NCBI GenBank assembly: GCA_937895465.1 | Contig: CALAYY010000041.1 | Coordinates: 1 to 8,275, forward strand | Reading direction: 5' to 3' | Length of the DNA: 8,275 nt | Source: an uncultured Clostridia bacterium | Lineage (GTDB): Bacteria > Bacillota > Clostridia > Christensenellales > DUVY01 | Part shown: positions 1 to 6,965 of the stretch, piece by piece | Layout: each line of letters starts with the position of its first letter | Position numbering within the stretch: the first letter of the stretch is position 1 | Made by a program: the position numbers and the translations under genes | Notes under the pieces: model-generated | Databases searched by the model: none | What the model was told of the DNA's origin: nothing | What the model saw: the letters and a program-made list of their open reading frames with translations, nothing else

Positions 1-923
1 TCTAATTGAGTAATCGGCGAAGTAAACCTTTTTATTATTACATAAAAAATAACACTGGCAAGCAAAAGCACTCCGAAAGAAACTGACAAGGTGGTTATAA
101 CAAAGTTTTTTTCTATTTCATTTAATTCATCCGAATTAATAAATACACAAATACGCCATCTTGTATTTATCAAAGTATCCACGCTTACCATCATATTGTG
201 ATTGTCCAATTTTGCATAAGCCGAGCCAAGCACTATGCCTTTTACAAGCAAAATCTCCTGCTCTATATTTTGATTAATTAAAGACGAATAGACCACATTA
301 TAATCCGAATCAATTATGGCAACGTGTCCGCCTTCGCCAAAATTGGATTTTTTGATTAGTTCAATAAATGTCTGAAACCTCACTTCCATTTTTAACACAA
401 GGTAATGAGCAGAATTATATTTTATATGTTTGCTGATGTTGATACGATAATCATTGCCAACTTCTTCATAAGGGACAGAAAACACATGAATGGTTGAATC
501 ATTTTTTGCTTCAAAAAACCAAGTGTCCGTTTTTGTATCTGCACCCGCATCATAGTCGTATGCAGATGAAGCCAAACATCGTCCGTCATTTGCCTGATAT
601 AACGCAATTTTGACTATATCGGGATTTAGATGAACAATATTGTTAAGATAATCAGAAAAATCAGAGGCGTTATTATTAATATCAAAGCTGTCAATATCTG
701 CTTGAACGATATTGGATACACCTATCATACTGCTGATAAAGCTTTCATAGTTATAAACTATTTGGGTGCTAAGCTCATTAGTCTGAACACTGACTGCTTC
801 TTTTGTTGCATTGGTAAAGCTGGCATAAGTAAAAATAAATATTGATAACAGAAATATCAATATCACAGAAAAACAAGCCGTAGTAAAAATTAACCCTATG
901 GAAGGAGTTTTTTTAATTTTCAT
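1..923 (-). CDS. Sensor histidine kinase, YesM-like, N-terminal part (cut by window edge)
   Basis: The frame is open without a stop for 307 codons, from ATG at 923 to the window edge. Residues 1-9 are short and basic; a hydrophobic segment at about 10-33 is the first membrane helix. Residues 34-272 look like an extracellular double-Cache-type sensor domain, with a WFF motif at 135-137, VAIID at 201-205 and a closing TRWRICVFI at 254-262. A second hydrophobic helix follows at about 274-297, then KRFTSPITQL at 298-307, which matches the start of a HAMP linker with its conserved proline. The HisKA-like phosphoacceptor and ATPase domains would lie beyond position 1. The start overlaps the end of the upstream regulator gene by 11 bp with only a weak ribosome binding site, suggesting translational coupling. 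Fold and position next to an AraC-type regulator indicate the membrane sensor of a YesM/YesN-type pair. The ligand is unknown. The kinase call is inference from architecture and neighbour. Confidence 0.88.
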   Translation of the reverse strand, partial: MKIKKTPSIGLIFTTACFSVILIFLLSIFIFTYASFTNATKEAVSVQTNELSTQIVYNYESFISSMIGVSNIVQADIDSFDINNNASDFSDYLNNIVHLNPDIVKIALYQANDGRCLASSAYDYDAGADTKTDTWFFEAKNDSTIHVFSVPYEEVGNDYRINISKHIKYNSAHYLVLKMEVRFQTFIELIKKSNFGEGGHVAIIDSDYNVVYSSLINQNIEQEILLVKGIVLGSAYAKLDNHNMMVSVDTLINTRWRICVFINSDELNEIEKNFVITTLSVSFGVLLLASVIFYVIIKRFTSPITQL

Positions 924-2505
924 TGGTTCTGTACTCTTTGGGCGAAATTCCAAATTGCTTTTTAAAACAATGGCTAAAATAATATGGGTCAGAATAACCT
1001 AACATTTCAGCAACTTCCAAAATCTTAAGATTTTGATTGTTGAGTAACTGTTTTGCCTTTTCCATACGGATATTAGTAAGATGTTTTACAAAGGTAGTGT
1101 TTTTATTCTTTTTAAACAAGGTGCTTATATAGCTTATTGAAAGGCAGGTGTTATCTGCCAGACTTTCAAGCGTTAATGATTCGTCCTGATAATGGCTGTC
1201 AATATATTCCAAAATCTTATTCATTTGGTTATTAATGCCGCTTAGCATATTATCCTGATTTCTTTTTCGGACTTCATTAATAAGCTTGACATAACAATCA
1301 AAAACTTCATTTATATTTTTTAGTTCAATCAGATATTTATAAATTTCGTTATATTGCGAAAACACATAATTATCTTTATCTTCACACGCTCTTGCAATCG
1401 AATTGAGTATGCCTGTAATCAGATAATAATAATAACTGGTATTAGATATTCCGCCTTCTAGGTATTTTTGCTTGATTTTGGTTAATAACGCTATCGCCTC
1501 TTTTTGCGAACGGAATTTTATGGCATAGCCCAAATCCTTCATAGGCAAATCGTCAATATTAAAAGTATCTTTAGAATAATTGACCATATTGCTGTATAAA
1601 AAAACTTTTTTACCGCCCATTACATTGCGGCATTCTATGGCTCGCATGGCTTCATCATAAATCTGTTTGAAGTTCTTTTTGCCATGCATTACAGTACTTA
1701 CGCCCATGCTCACACAGACCTTTTGATATTGTTCCAATCTCAAGATTAAAACATTGAGATAGCTTTCTATGGTGTTTATATCAAACTGACTACTGCTCTT
1801 TAATAAAACACATAACTTTTCAAACCTTCCAAAAAACTCGACACTGTCACAAAGCTGCCCTTGCTTTTCAGCTATATACTTTTTTATCATAGAAAAAATT
1901 ATATCGCCTGTCTCAGATTCGGTCTGGTCATCGTATTGGTCAAAATCAATAGTCACCATCAGAAAATACTCATAATCCAAATTAACACCATTAAACGCTA
2001 ATTTCTTTTCAAAATTAGGAGAAATCTCAGTCATTTTGGATAAGCGATACAAATCCGTTTCAATAATTCTATTGACATTCTTTTCATGCAGTTCTTTTAA
2101 GATAGTGAGATTGCTTTCAGTCAGAAAATCTTTTGTTAATCCGTCTTGCGCTTTGTCTAGTAATTGCTTCAATTCATCAATTAAAATAGGCTTGTTTAAA
2201 AAGCCTATAACGCCCAAGTTGGCTGCCTGTTTTGCATAATCGTATTCTGTAAAACCTGTAATAATGATAATTTTGATTAACGGCTGAGCATTTTTTATTC
2301 TTCTTGCAAGCTCTATGCCGTCTATATAAGGTATCTTAATATCTGTAATAACAAGGTCAGGCAAATCTGCAAAAATACCGTCAATCGCATCAATACCGTT
2401 TTCATATTCTGATATTACTTCAAAGTTGACATTAGCCTTATTAACCATGCTAGAAATATGTTGCCTGACATCCTGTTCGTCGTCAATTACAACTACTTTA
2501 TACAT
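913..2505 (-). CDS. Response regulator, YesN-like, receiver plus AraC-type DNA-binding domain
   Basis: A 530-residue cytoplasmic transcription regulator. Residues 1-120 are a receiver domain: acidic pair D8/D9, phosphoacceptor D55 in LVITDIKIP, conserved T83 and K105 in the LNKP motif. Residues of about 180-304 (FLMVTIDFD to GGKKVFLY, including VSMGVS at 265-270) resemble the degenerate GGDEF-like middle domain common in long YesN-type regulators. The GG(D/E)EF signature is absent, so diguanylate cyclase activity is not expected. Residues 428-530 form an AraC-type domain with two helix-turn-helix units, at about 445-466 (LTLESLADN, SISYISTLFKK) and 493-515 (LKILEVAEMLGYSDPYYFSHCFKK). The start ATG follows a G-rich stretch, GGGGGAAGA. 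The kinase gene overlaps its 3' end, so the two form one unit. Phosphorylation by that kinase is expected to control binding at target promoters; relatives often activate nearby sugar-transport operons, but no target is visible here. Confidence 0.95.
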   Translation of the reverse strand: MYKVVVIDDEQDVRQHISSMVNKANVNFEVISEYENGIDAIDGIFADLPDLVITDIKIPYIDGIELARRIKNAQPLIKIIIITGFTEYDYAKQAANLGVIGFLNKPILIDELKQLLDKAQDGLTKDFLTESNLTILKELHEKNVNRIIETDLYRLSKMTEISPNFEKKLAFNGVNLDYEYFLMVTIDFDQYDDQTESETGDIIFSMIKKYIAEKQGQLCDSVEFFGRFEKLCVLLKSSSQFDINTIESYLNVLILRLEQYQKVCVSMGVSTVMHGKKNFKQIYDEAMRAIECRNVMGGKKVFLYSNMVNYSKDTFNIDDLPMKDLGYAIKFRSQKEAIALLTKIKQKYLEGGISNTSYYYYLITGILNSIARACEDKDNYVFSQYNEIYKYLIELKNINEVFDCYVKLINEVRKRNQDNMLSGINNQMNKILEYIDSHYQDESLTLESLADNTCLSISYISTLFKKNKNTTFVKHLTNIRMEKAKQLLNNQNLKILEVAEMLGYSDPYYFSHCFKKQFGISPKEYRTNEN

Positions 2506-2539
2506 TCTTCCCCCAAAAATAATATAAATTTATATCTAT

Positions 2540-2568
2540 ATATTATCATTAAAGGATGTACAAATCAA
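2540..2568 (-). promoter_or_regulatory. Candidate sigma-A promoter for the two-component unit
   Basis: On the minus strand a TTGATT at 2568-2563 and a TAATAT at 2545-2540 are separated by 17 bp, a workable -35/-10 pair. This would start transcription near 2533 and leave a leader of roughly 28 nt before the regulator ATG at 2505. It lies downstream of the trp terminator, so it would give the regulator and kinase genes their own expression. A 13-bp odd palindrome (TCAAAATTTTTGA, 2571-2583) sits directly upstream of the -35 and might be an operator. The whole region is very AT-rich, so chance matches are likely and the call is tentative. Confidence 0.35.
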
Positions 2569-2611
2569 TATCAAAATTTTTGAGAAGCAATTTTTGATTA
2601 TATAAACTATC

Positions 2612-2645
2612 AATATAAATAAAAACAGCGGTAATTACACCGCTG
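2612..2645 (-). terminator. Intrinsic terminator of the trp operon
   Basis: Read on the minus strand, CAGCGGT and ACCGCTG (within 2645-2626) pair as a perfect 7-bp GC-rich stem. A G-T wobble pair extends it and leaves a TAAT loop. It is followed at once by TTTTTATTTATA. The stem begins 28 nt after the trpA stop codon. The other strand has no T-run after the hairpin, so the element works in one direction only. It separates the trp transcript from the downstream regulator gene. Confidence 0.9.
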
Positions 2646-2673
2646 CTTAAATACAGTTTATGAAATTAAATAT

Positions 2674-3426
2674 CTACTGTTTCAGTGCTTTGGCTGCTGA
2701 TGAGACAAATTCAACCATTTTGTCAATCTGATTGTTTTCTATAAACTCAACAATCTTGGAGCCCATAATTACACCGTCAAAATATTTTGAAAGTTCTTTT
2801 ACCTGTTCAACAGTGGATATTCCAAATCCGACAGCCTTAGGTAAAGTAATAGAATTATAGATTTTATGCAGTTTGTGGTCTATGGTTTCTCTTACACCTG
2901 TTACTCCAAAAGAGCTTATACAATATACAAAGCCTGAGGCTTTTTTTGCTATCATATCAACTCTAGAGGCAGATGTAGGTGCAACAAGCGGAATATAATC
3001 TATACCATGACTTTTGGCACTTGGCTCAAATTCAGCACTTTCTTCATAAGAAACATCAGGCAGGATTATGCCGTCGCCGCCTATTGCTTTTAATCTTGCA
3101 AAAAACTTATCAATACCATAGCAAAAAACTGTATTGGCATAAGACATTATAACTATAGGAATCTGGCTGGTTTGACGGATTTTTTTGATTAAGTCAAAAT
3201 AATCTTCTGTTTTATAATTGTTTAATAAGGCTCTCCCGCCTGCTTTTACTATTGCACTGCCGTCTGCTGAAGGGTCAGAAAACGGAATACCCAGTTCTAC
3301 AATGCCTGCTCCTGCCTGTTCTAATTTTAAAACATATTCAAGCGTTGAATTCATGTCAGGGTCGCCTGCCATTATATATGTTATTAACACTTTGCCTTTT
3401 TTAAAGGCTTGATCAATCCTACTCAT
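2674..3426 (-). CDS. trpA: Tryptophan synthase alpha chain
   Basis: Splits indole-3-glycerol phosphate into indole and glyceraldehyde 3-phosphate; the indole is channelled to TrpB in the alpha2-beta2 complex. The 250 residues are a little short of the usual 260-270 but cover the whole TIM barrel. The catalytic acids align as E44 (VELGIPFSD) and D55 (SADG). The phosphate-binding parts are seen as GVTG at 174-177, GFGIS at 200-204 and MGS at 221-223. The loop after SDP reads SADGSAIV, where the family normally has LADGPVIQ or similar, so the conserved proline and glutamine are replaced; YIMAGDP at 17-23 is also a variant of YITAGDP. The ATG overlaps the trpB end by 8 bp and is preceded by a strong AAAGGAGAGG inside trpB. 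This is the last gene of the operon, with a terminator 28 nt downstream. Confidence 0.97.
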   Translation of the reverse strand: MSRIDQAFKKGKVLITYIMAGDPDMNSTLEYVLKLEQAGAGIVELGIPFSDPSADGSAIVKAGGRALLNNYKTEDYFDLIKKIRQTSQIPIVIMSYANTVFCYGIDKFFARLKAIGGDGIILPDVSYEESAEFEPSAKSHGIDYIPLVAPTSASRVDMIAKKASGFVYCISSFGVTGVRETIDHKLHKIYNSITLPKAVGFGISTVEQVKELSKYFDGVIMGSKIVEFIENNQIDKMVEFVSSAAKALKQ

Positions 3427-4603
3427 AAAGATCCTCTCCTTTATATCTTGCTATATGCGCCACATCCTTGTCGCCTCGTCCTGAAAGATTAACTACTATT
3501 ATCTTATCTTTGGACATCTTGGGTGCTTGTTCCAAAACATAAGCCAACGCATGTGAACTTTCTATTGCCGGGATTATTCCCTCACTTCTTGACAAAACCT
3601 CAAAAGCATTGACTGCTTGGTCGTCAGTTGCCGCATAATATTCGGCTCTGCCAATGTCTCTTAGGTTGCAATGTTCGGGTCCTACTCCGGGATAGTCAAG
3701 CCCTGCAGAAATAGAATAAACGGGTGCTATGTTGCCTTGTTCGTTTTGAACAAAATATGCTTTCATTCCATGAAATATTGCTTGCGTGCCTTTGGTCATT
3801 GTCGCCGCATGCAAATCCGTATCAACACCCTTTCCGGCGGCTTCTATACCCACAAGCCTTACCGACTTATCATTGATAAACTCATAAAAAGCCCCGATTG
3901 CATTGCTTCCGCCGCCTATGCACGCACAAACTATATCAGGCAGTCTGCCTTCAGCTTGCATTATCTGTTGTTTGATTTCTTGGCTTATAACTTTTTGAAA
4001 ATCTCTTACCATCTTAGGATACGGATAAGGGCCCATGGCTGAGCCTATAACATAATATGTGTCTTGAATCCTTGCCACCCATTCTTTCATGGCTTCGTTA
4101 ACTGCGTCTTTCAATGTCTGCGTTCCGCTGGTGACTGCTACTACTTCTGCGCCCAACAGCTTCATACGATAGACATTAAGTGCCTGACGGATTGTGTCTT
4201 CTTTGCCCATAAAAATAGTACATTCCATACCAAATAATGCCGCAACGGTAGCAGTAGCCACTCCGTGCTGTCCTGCACCTGTTTCTGCAATGACACGCTT
4301 TTTGCCCATACGCTTAGCCAAAATTACCTGACCTAAGACATTGTTAATCTTATGAGAACCTGTATGGTTTAGATCCTCTCTTTTGAGATAAATTTTAGCT
4401 CCGCCCAACTCTTTTGTCAGCTTTTTGGCATAATATAAGAGTGAGGGTCTGCCTGCATAATTTTGCAGCAGTTCGTTATACTCTGCCCAAAATGAAGGAT
4501 CATTGCTAATCTTTTCATACTGTTCAGATAATTCATCGAGTGCCGACATTACGGTTTCGCCAACATATTGTCCGCCAAAAATCCCAAATCTCGTTTTATC
4601 CAT
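3419..4603 (-). CDS. trpB: Tryptophan synthase beta chain
   Basis: PLP enzyme that condenses indole from TrpA with L-serine to give L-tryptophan. The 394 residues match the usual length of the TrpB1 type, the form that partners TrpA. Visible motifs in order are the N-terminal FGGQYVGET (9-17), RPSLLYYAKKL (52-62), KREDLNHTGSHKINN with the PLP Schiff-base lysine at K85, AETGAGQHGVA (106-116) with catalytic glutamate E107, the phosphate-binding GGGSNAIG (230-237), the GLDYPGVGPEH segment (301-311) and NLSGRGDKD (372-380). All key residues are present, so it should be active. It overlaps trpF by 8 bp at its start and trpA by 8 bp at its end. The ribosome binding site, AAAGGCGG, lies within the last codons of trpF. 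Confidence 0.98.
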   Translation of the reverse strand: MDKTRFGIFGGQYVGETVMSALDELSEQYEKISNDPSFWAEYNELLQNYAGRPSLLYYAKKLTKELGGAKIYLKREDLNHTGSHKINNVLGQVILAKRMGKKRVIAETGAGQHGVATATVAALFGMECTIFMGKEDTIRQALNVYRMKLLGAEVVAVTSGTQTLKDAVNEAMKEWVARIQDTYYVIGSAMGPYPYPKMVRDFQKVISQEIKQQIMQAEGRLPDIVCACIGGGSNAIGAFYEFINDKSVRLVGIEAAGKGVDTDLHAATMTKGTQAIFHGMKAYFVQNEQGNIAPVYSISAGLDYPGVGPEHCNLRDIGRAEYYAATDDQAVNAFEVLSRSEGIIPAIESSHALAYVLEQAPKMSKDKIIVVNLSGRGDKDVAHIARYKGEDLYE

Positions 4604-5180
4604 TTCTTACCGCCTTTATAATTTCTTTTATTTTTATTTCGTCTTTTTTTCCGTTTGTTTCTACAAAGCTACTTATGTCTATACAATAAGGCTTCAATGC
4701 CTTGGCTTTTTGGATATTGCTTATATCAATTCCGCCTGCCAAAAAAACATTGCTCATATCAAAATCAATCAAACTCCAATCAAAGCTTTGACCGCTTCCG
4801 CCCTTATAGTTATCCAATAACATATAATCACTTTTCAAAAATACAGACACTTTATCCTTTATCTTATATGCCTTTATAATCGGGCATTTTAAACTCCTAA
4901 TGCTGTCAATATACTCTTGGTCTTCTTCGCCGTGTAATTGTATAACATCTATTATACCAAGATTGACTGCTTGTGCTATTGTTTTTTTATCGGCGTTTTG
5001 AAAAACTCCGACCGCCTTTATTTCTTTTTTCAAATTTTGCTTCAAGTCCTTGGCTTGACTTGATGTAACATATCTTTTGGATGCAGGCACAAACACAAAG
5101 CCAATAAAATCAGGAAGATAAGCATTGACAATATCTATATCCTGTTTTGTCTTTATTCCGCAAATTTTTATTTTGGTCAT
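4596..5180 (-). CDS. trpF: Phosphoribosylanthranilate isomerase
   Basis: Converts N-(5'-phosphoribosyl)anthranilate to the carboxyphenylamino-deoxyribulose phosphate used by TrpC, through an Amadori rearrangement in the cytoplasm. The 194-residue TIM barrel is close to family size. The catalytic base C7 lies in IKICGIK and the catalytic acid D123 in MLLDNY. Also visible are FVFVPASKRYV (28-38), VGVF (57-60), IQLHGEED (80-87), LLDNYKGGSGQSFDW (121-135) and FLAGGI (146-151). Near the end the family's DVSSGVE segment reads DISSFVE, a glycine-to-phenylalanine change. It is a stand-alone gene, not fused to trpC as in enterobacteria. The ATG lies 9 nt after the trpC stop, and AGGAAAG partly uses the TAG stop of trpC as its ribosome binding site, so coupling is likely. 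Confidence 0.96.
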   Translation of the reverse strand: MTKIKICGIKTKQDIDIVNAYLPDFIGFVFVPASKRYVTSSQAKDLKQNLKKEIKAVGVFQNADKKTIAQAVNLGIIDVIQLHGEEDQEYIDSIRSLKCPIIKAYKIKDKVSVFLKSDYMLLDNYKGGSGQSFDWSLIDFDMSNVFLAGGIDISNIQKAKALKPYCIDISSFVETNGKKDEIKIKEIIKAVRNG

Positions 5181-5189
5181 AAGTCTTTC

Positions 5190-5978
5190 CTATACCCTCA
5201 AAGTTTTTAATAATTCGCTTATAGAACTGCTCTTAGAAAAAGCTGTTCCTATAAGTGCTGCATCTGCTCCAAGAGATTTTATATATTGAGCATCTTGCTT
5301 AGTTTTAATTCCGCTTTCAGAAACCTTGATAAAATCTTGAGGGATATATTTTATAAGCTTTTCTGTTATGGTTATATCAACTTCAAAGGTCTTAAGGTCA
5401 CGGTTATTAATACCAATTATTGTTGCGCCCAAATCCAAAGCCTTATCAATTTCATTTCTGTTGTGCGTTTCTACCAAGACTTCAAGCTGAAGCTCTTTAG
5501 CCAATTGATAAAAGCGTTTTAGTTCATTATCACTCAAAATAGCACATATAAGCAGCATTGCATCAGCTTTTAGTACAGCAGTTTTTATAATGTCATATTC
5601 ATCTATTATAAAGTCTTTTCTTAAAACAGGAAGATTGCTAATCTTTTTGAACACTTCAATATCTATTTCCGAACCCAAAAAGTATTTTCTTTCTGTCAAA
5701 ATACTGACCGCCGCCGCTTCGGCTTTTGTTACTTCTTGTATAAAATAGTCAATTTTCAAATCCTTATTAATTATACCGCTTGAAGGCGAAGCCTTTTTGT
5801 ACTCGGCAATGATATTAAGTTTGCCGTTGCTTTTTAGACTTTTTGAAAACAAGTTTTGGCTTTGGCTGTCAATAAGCTTTGCTTCCAAATCTTTGATTGA
5901 AAACTCTGCCTTTTCATTAATTAGCTGCTGTCTTTTGTTATTTAAGACCTGACCTAAAAAATCATTGATTGGTTGCAT
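5190..5978 (-). CDS. trpC: Indole-3-glycerol phosphate synthase
   Basis: Closes the indole ring: it decarboxylates and cyclises the TrpF product to indole-3-glycerol phosphate. The 262 residues match the monofunctional family. By comparison with the archaeal enzyme, catalytic residues are E59 and K61 in IAEYKKASPS, K121 in LRKDF, E170 in LVETH, an asparagine of GINNRDL (188-194) and S222 in SESGI. The phosphate-binding ALIGTA lies near the C-terminus (241-246). The ATG start is supported by AAGGAG at 5991-5986, 7 nt upstream. It overlaps the end of trpD by 17 bp, the longest overlap in the operon, and the binding site is inside trpD coding sequence. Confidence 0.97.
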   Translation of the reverse strand: MQPINDFLGQVLNNKRQQLINEKAEFSIKDLEAKLIDSQSQNLFSKSLKSNGKLNIIAEYKKASPSSGIINKDLKIDYFIQEVTKAEAAAVSILTERKYFLGSEIDIEVFKKISNLPVLRKDFIIDEYDIIKTAVLKADAMLLICAILSDNELKRFYQLAKELQLEVLVETHNRNEIDKALDLGATIIGINNRDLKTFEVDITITEKLIKYIPQDFIKVSESGIKTKQDAQYIKSLGADAALIGTAFSKSSSISELLKTLRV

Positions 5979-6960
5979 TGATAAGCTCCTTCAATTTTTT
6001 GTAAGCCCTGCCGCTGTCTATACTGTCTATTGCCATTTCTACACAAGTCTTGATTGGCAAGTTTTTTACTGCTTTTATACCCAACGCACTATTCATAATA
6101 ACGGCATCACGCTTAGCACCCTTCTCGCCCTGCAAAATTCTCAATGCAATATCCTTATTAACGCTTGCATCTGCTCCAATTATATCTTCTAACTTACAAG
6201 AATTAAGTCCAAAATCTTTAGGGGTAAGCGTATAACTTATAACATCCCCATGTTTAACTTCACTTACATAAGTAAGTCCTGCAGGATTTACCTCGTCCAA
6301 ACCATTTTCTCCATGAATGACTATTCCGTTAACCACTCCCAATTTTCCCAAAACCTCGGCTATAGGCTTTACAAGCATGCGGTCATATACACCTAATAAA
6401 ATATATTTGACTGAAGCTGGGTTTGATAGCGGTCCCATAATGTTAAAAATTGTCCTTATGCCAAGTTCCCGTCTTACACTTGAAGCATATCTCATTGAGG
6501 AATGATATATAGGCGCAAACAAAAATGCAAAATTAATTTTATCAAAAACTTGCTGCATCTTTTGCGGTGTTGCATCAATTTTTACTCCCAATGCTTCAAA
6601 CACATCTGCACTTCCGCACTTAGACGAAACCGACTTATTGCCGTGCTTAGCAACTGCTATGCCGCACCCTGCTGCTACTAGAGCTGAAATTGACGAAACA
6701 TTAAAGGTGTTATGACCGTCGCCGCCTGTACCCACTATATCCAAAGCATCAAAAGCATTTAATTTTACTGCCTTATCACGCATGGCTTTAGCAGAGCCTG
6801 CAATTTCGTCAATAGTCTCGCCTTTGATTCTAAGTGCTGTAATATAAGAAGCAAGAACTATATCACTTATCTCGCCGCTCATTATCTTGTTCATTGCACT
6901 TCGTGCTTCTTCTTGTGTCAAATTGTTTTTATCTGCTATTTTTTTCAAAATCAAATTCAT
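5962..6960 (-). CDS. trpD: Anthranilate phosphoribosyltransferase
   Basis: Transfers phosphoribosyl from PRPP to anthranilate, releasing pyrophosphate. From ATG 6960 the product has 332 residues, near the usual length of about 340, and begins MNLILKKIAD followed by EEARSAMNKIMSGE, a normal N-terminal helical pattern. The PRPP-binding glycine loop GTGGDGHNTFNVSS is at 77-90, KHGNKSVSSKCGSADV at 105-120, NIMGPLSNP at 173-181 and the metal-binding acidic pair D222/E223 in GLDEVNP. It is not fused to trpG, unlike in enterobacteria. A TTG at 6969 could add three residues, but the AGAGG at 6975-6971 is only 1 nt from it and 10 nt from the ATG, so the ATG is preferred. The gene follows trpG by 5 nt and overlaps trpC by 17 bp. 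Confidence 0.96.
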   Translation of the reverse strand: MNLILKKIADKNNLTQEEARSAMNKIMSGEISDIVLASYITALRIKGETIDEIAGSAKAMRDKAVKLNAFDALDIVGTGGDGHNTFNVSSISALVAAGCGIAVAKHGNKSVSSKCGSADVFEALGVKIDATPQKMQQVFDKINFAFLFAPIYHSSMRYASSVRRELGIRTIFNIMGPLSNPASVKYILLGVYDRMLVKPIAEVLGKLGVVNGIVIHGENGLDEVNPAGLTYVSEVKHGDVISYTLTPKDFGLNSCKLEDIIGADASVNKDIALRILQGEKGAKRDAVIMNSALGIKAVKNLPIKTCVEMAIDSIDSGRAYKKLKELINATNQ

Positions 6961-6965
6961 ATATA

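Noticed and set aside
422..607. Minus-strand open frame of 61 codons within the sensor kinase region
   Set aside because: It is in a different frame from the continuous 307-codon kinase frame on the same strand, which has the membrane helices and Cache-like features expected of a sensor.
630..845. Plus-strand open frame of 71 codons opposite the kinase N-terminus
   Set aside because: Antisense to the kinase coding sequence, with no supporting motif.
2506..2673. Small gene or RNA in the trpA-regulator intergenic region
   Set aside because: The 168 bp are accounted for by the terminator hairpin and a candidate promoter; no coding frame with a start and ribosome binding site or additional structured element is visible.
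3671..4042. Plus-strand open frame of 123 codons opposite trpB
   Set aside because: It lies wholly within the strongly conserved trpB coding sequence on the other strand, has no recognisable domain, and reads as the antisense shadow of trpB codons.
4503..4820. Plus-strand open frame of 105 codons across the trpB/trpF junction
   Set aside because: It is antisense to two well-supported genes, with composition typical of a shadow frame and no motif.
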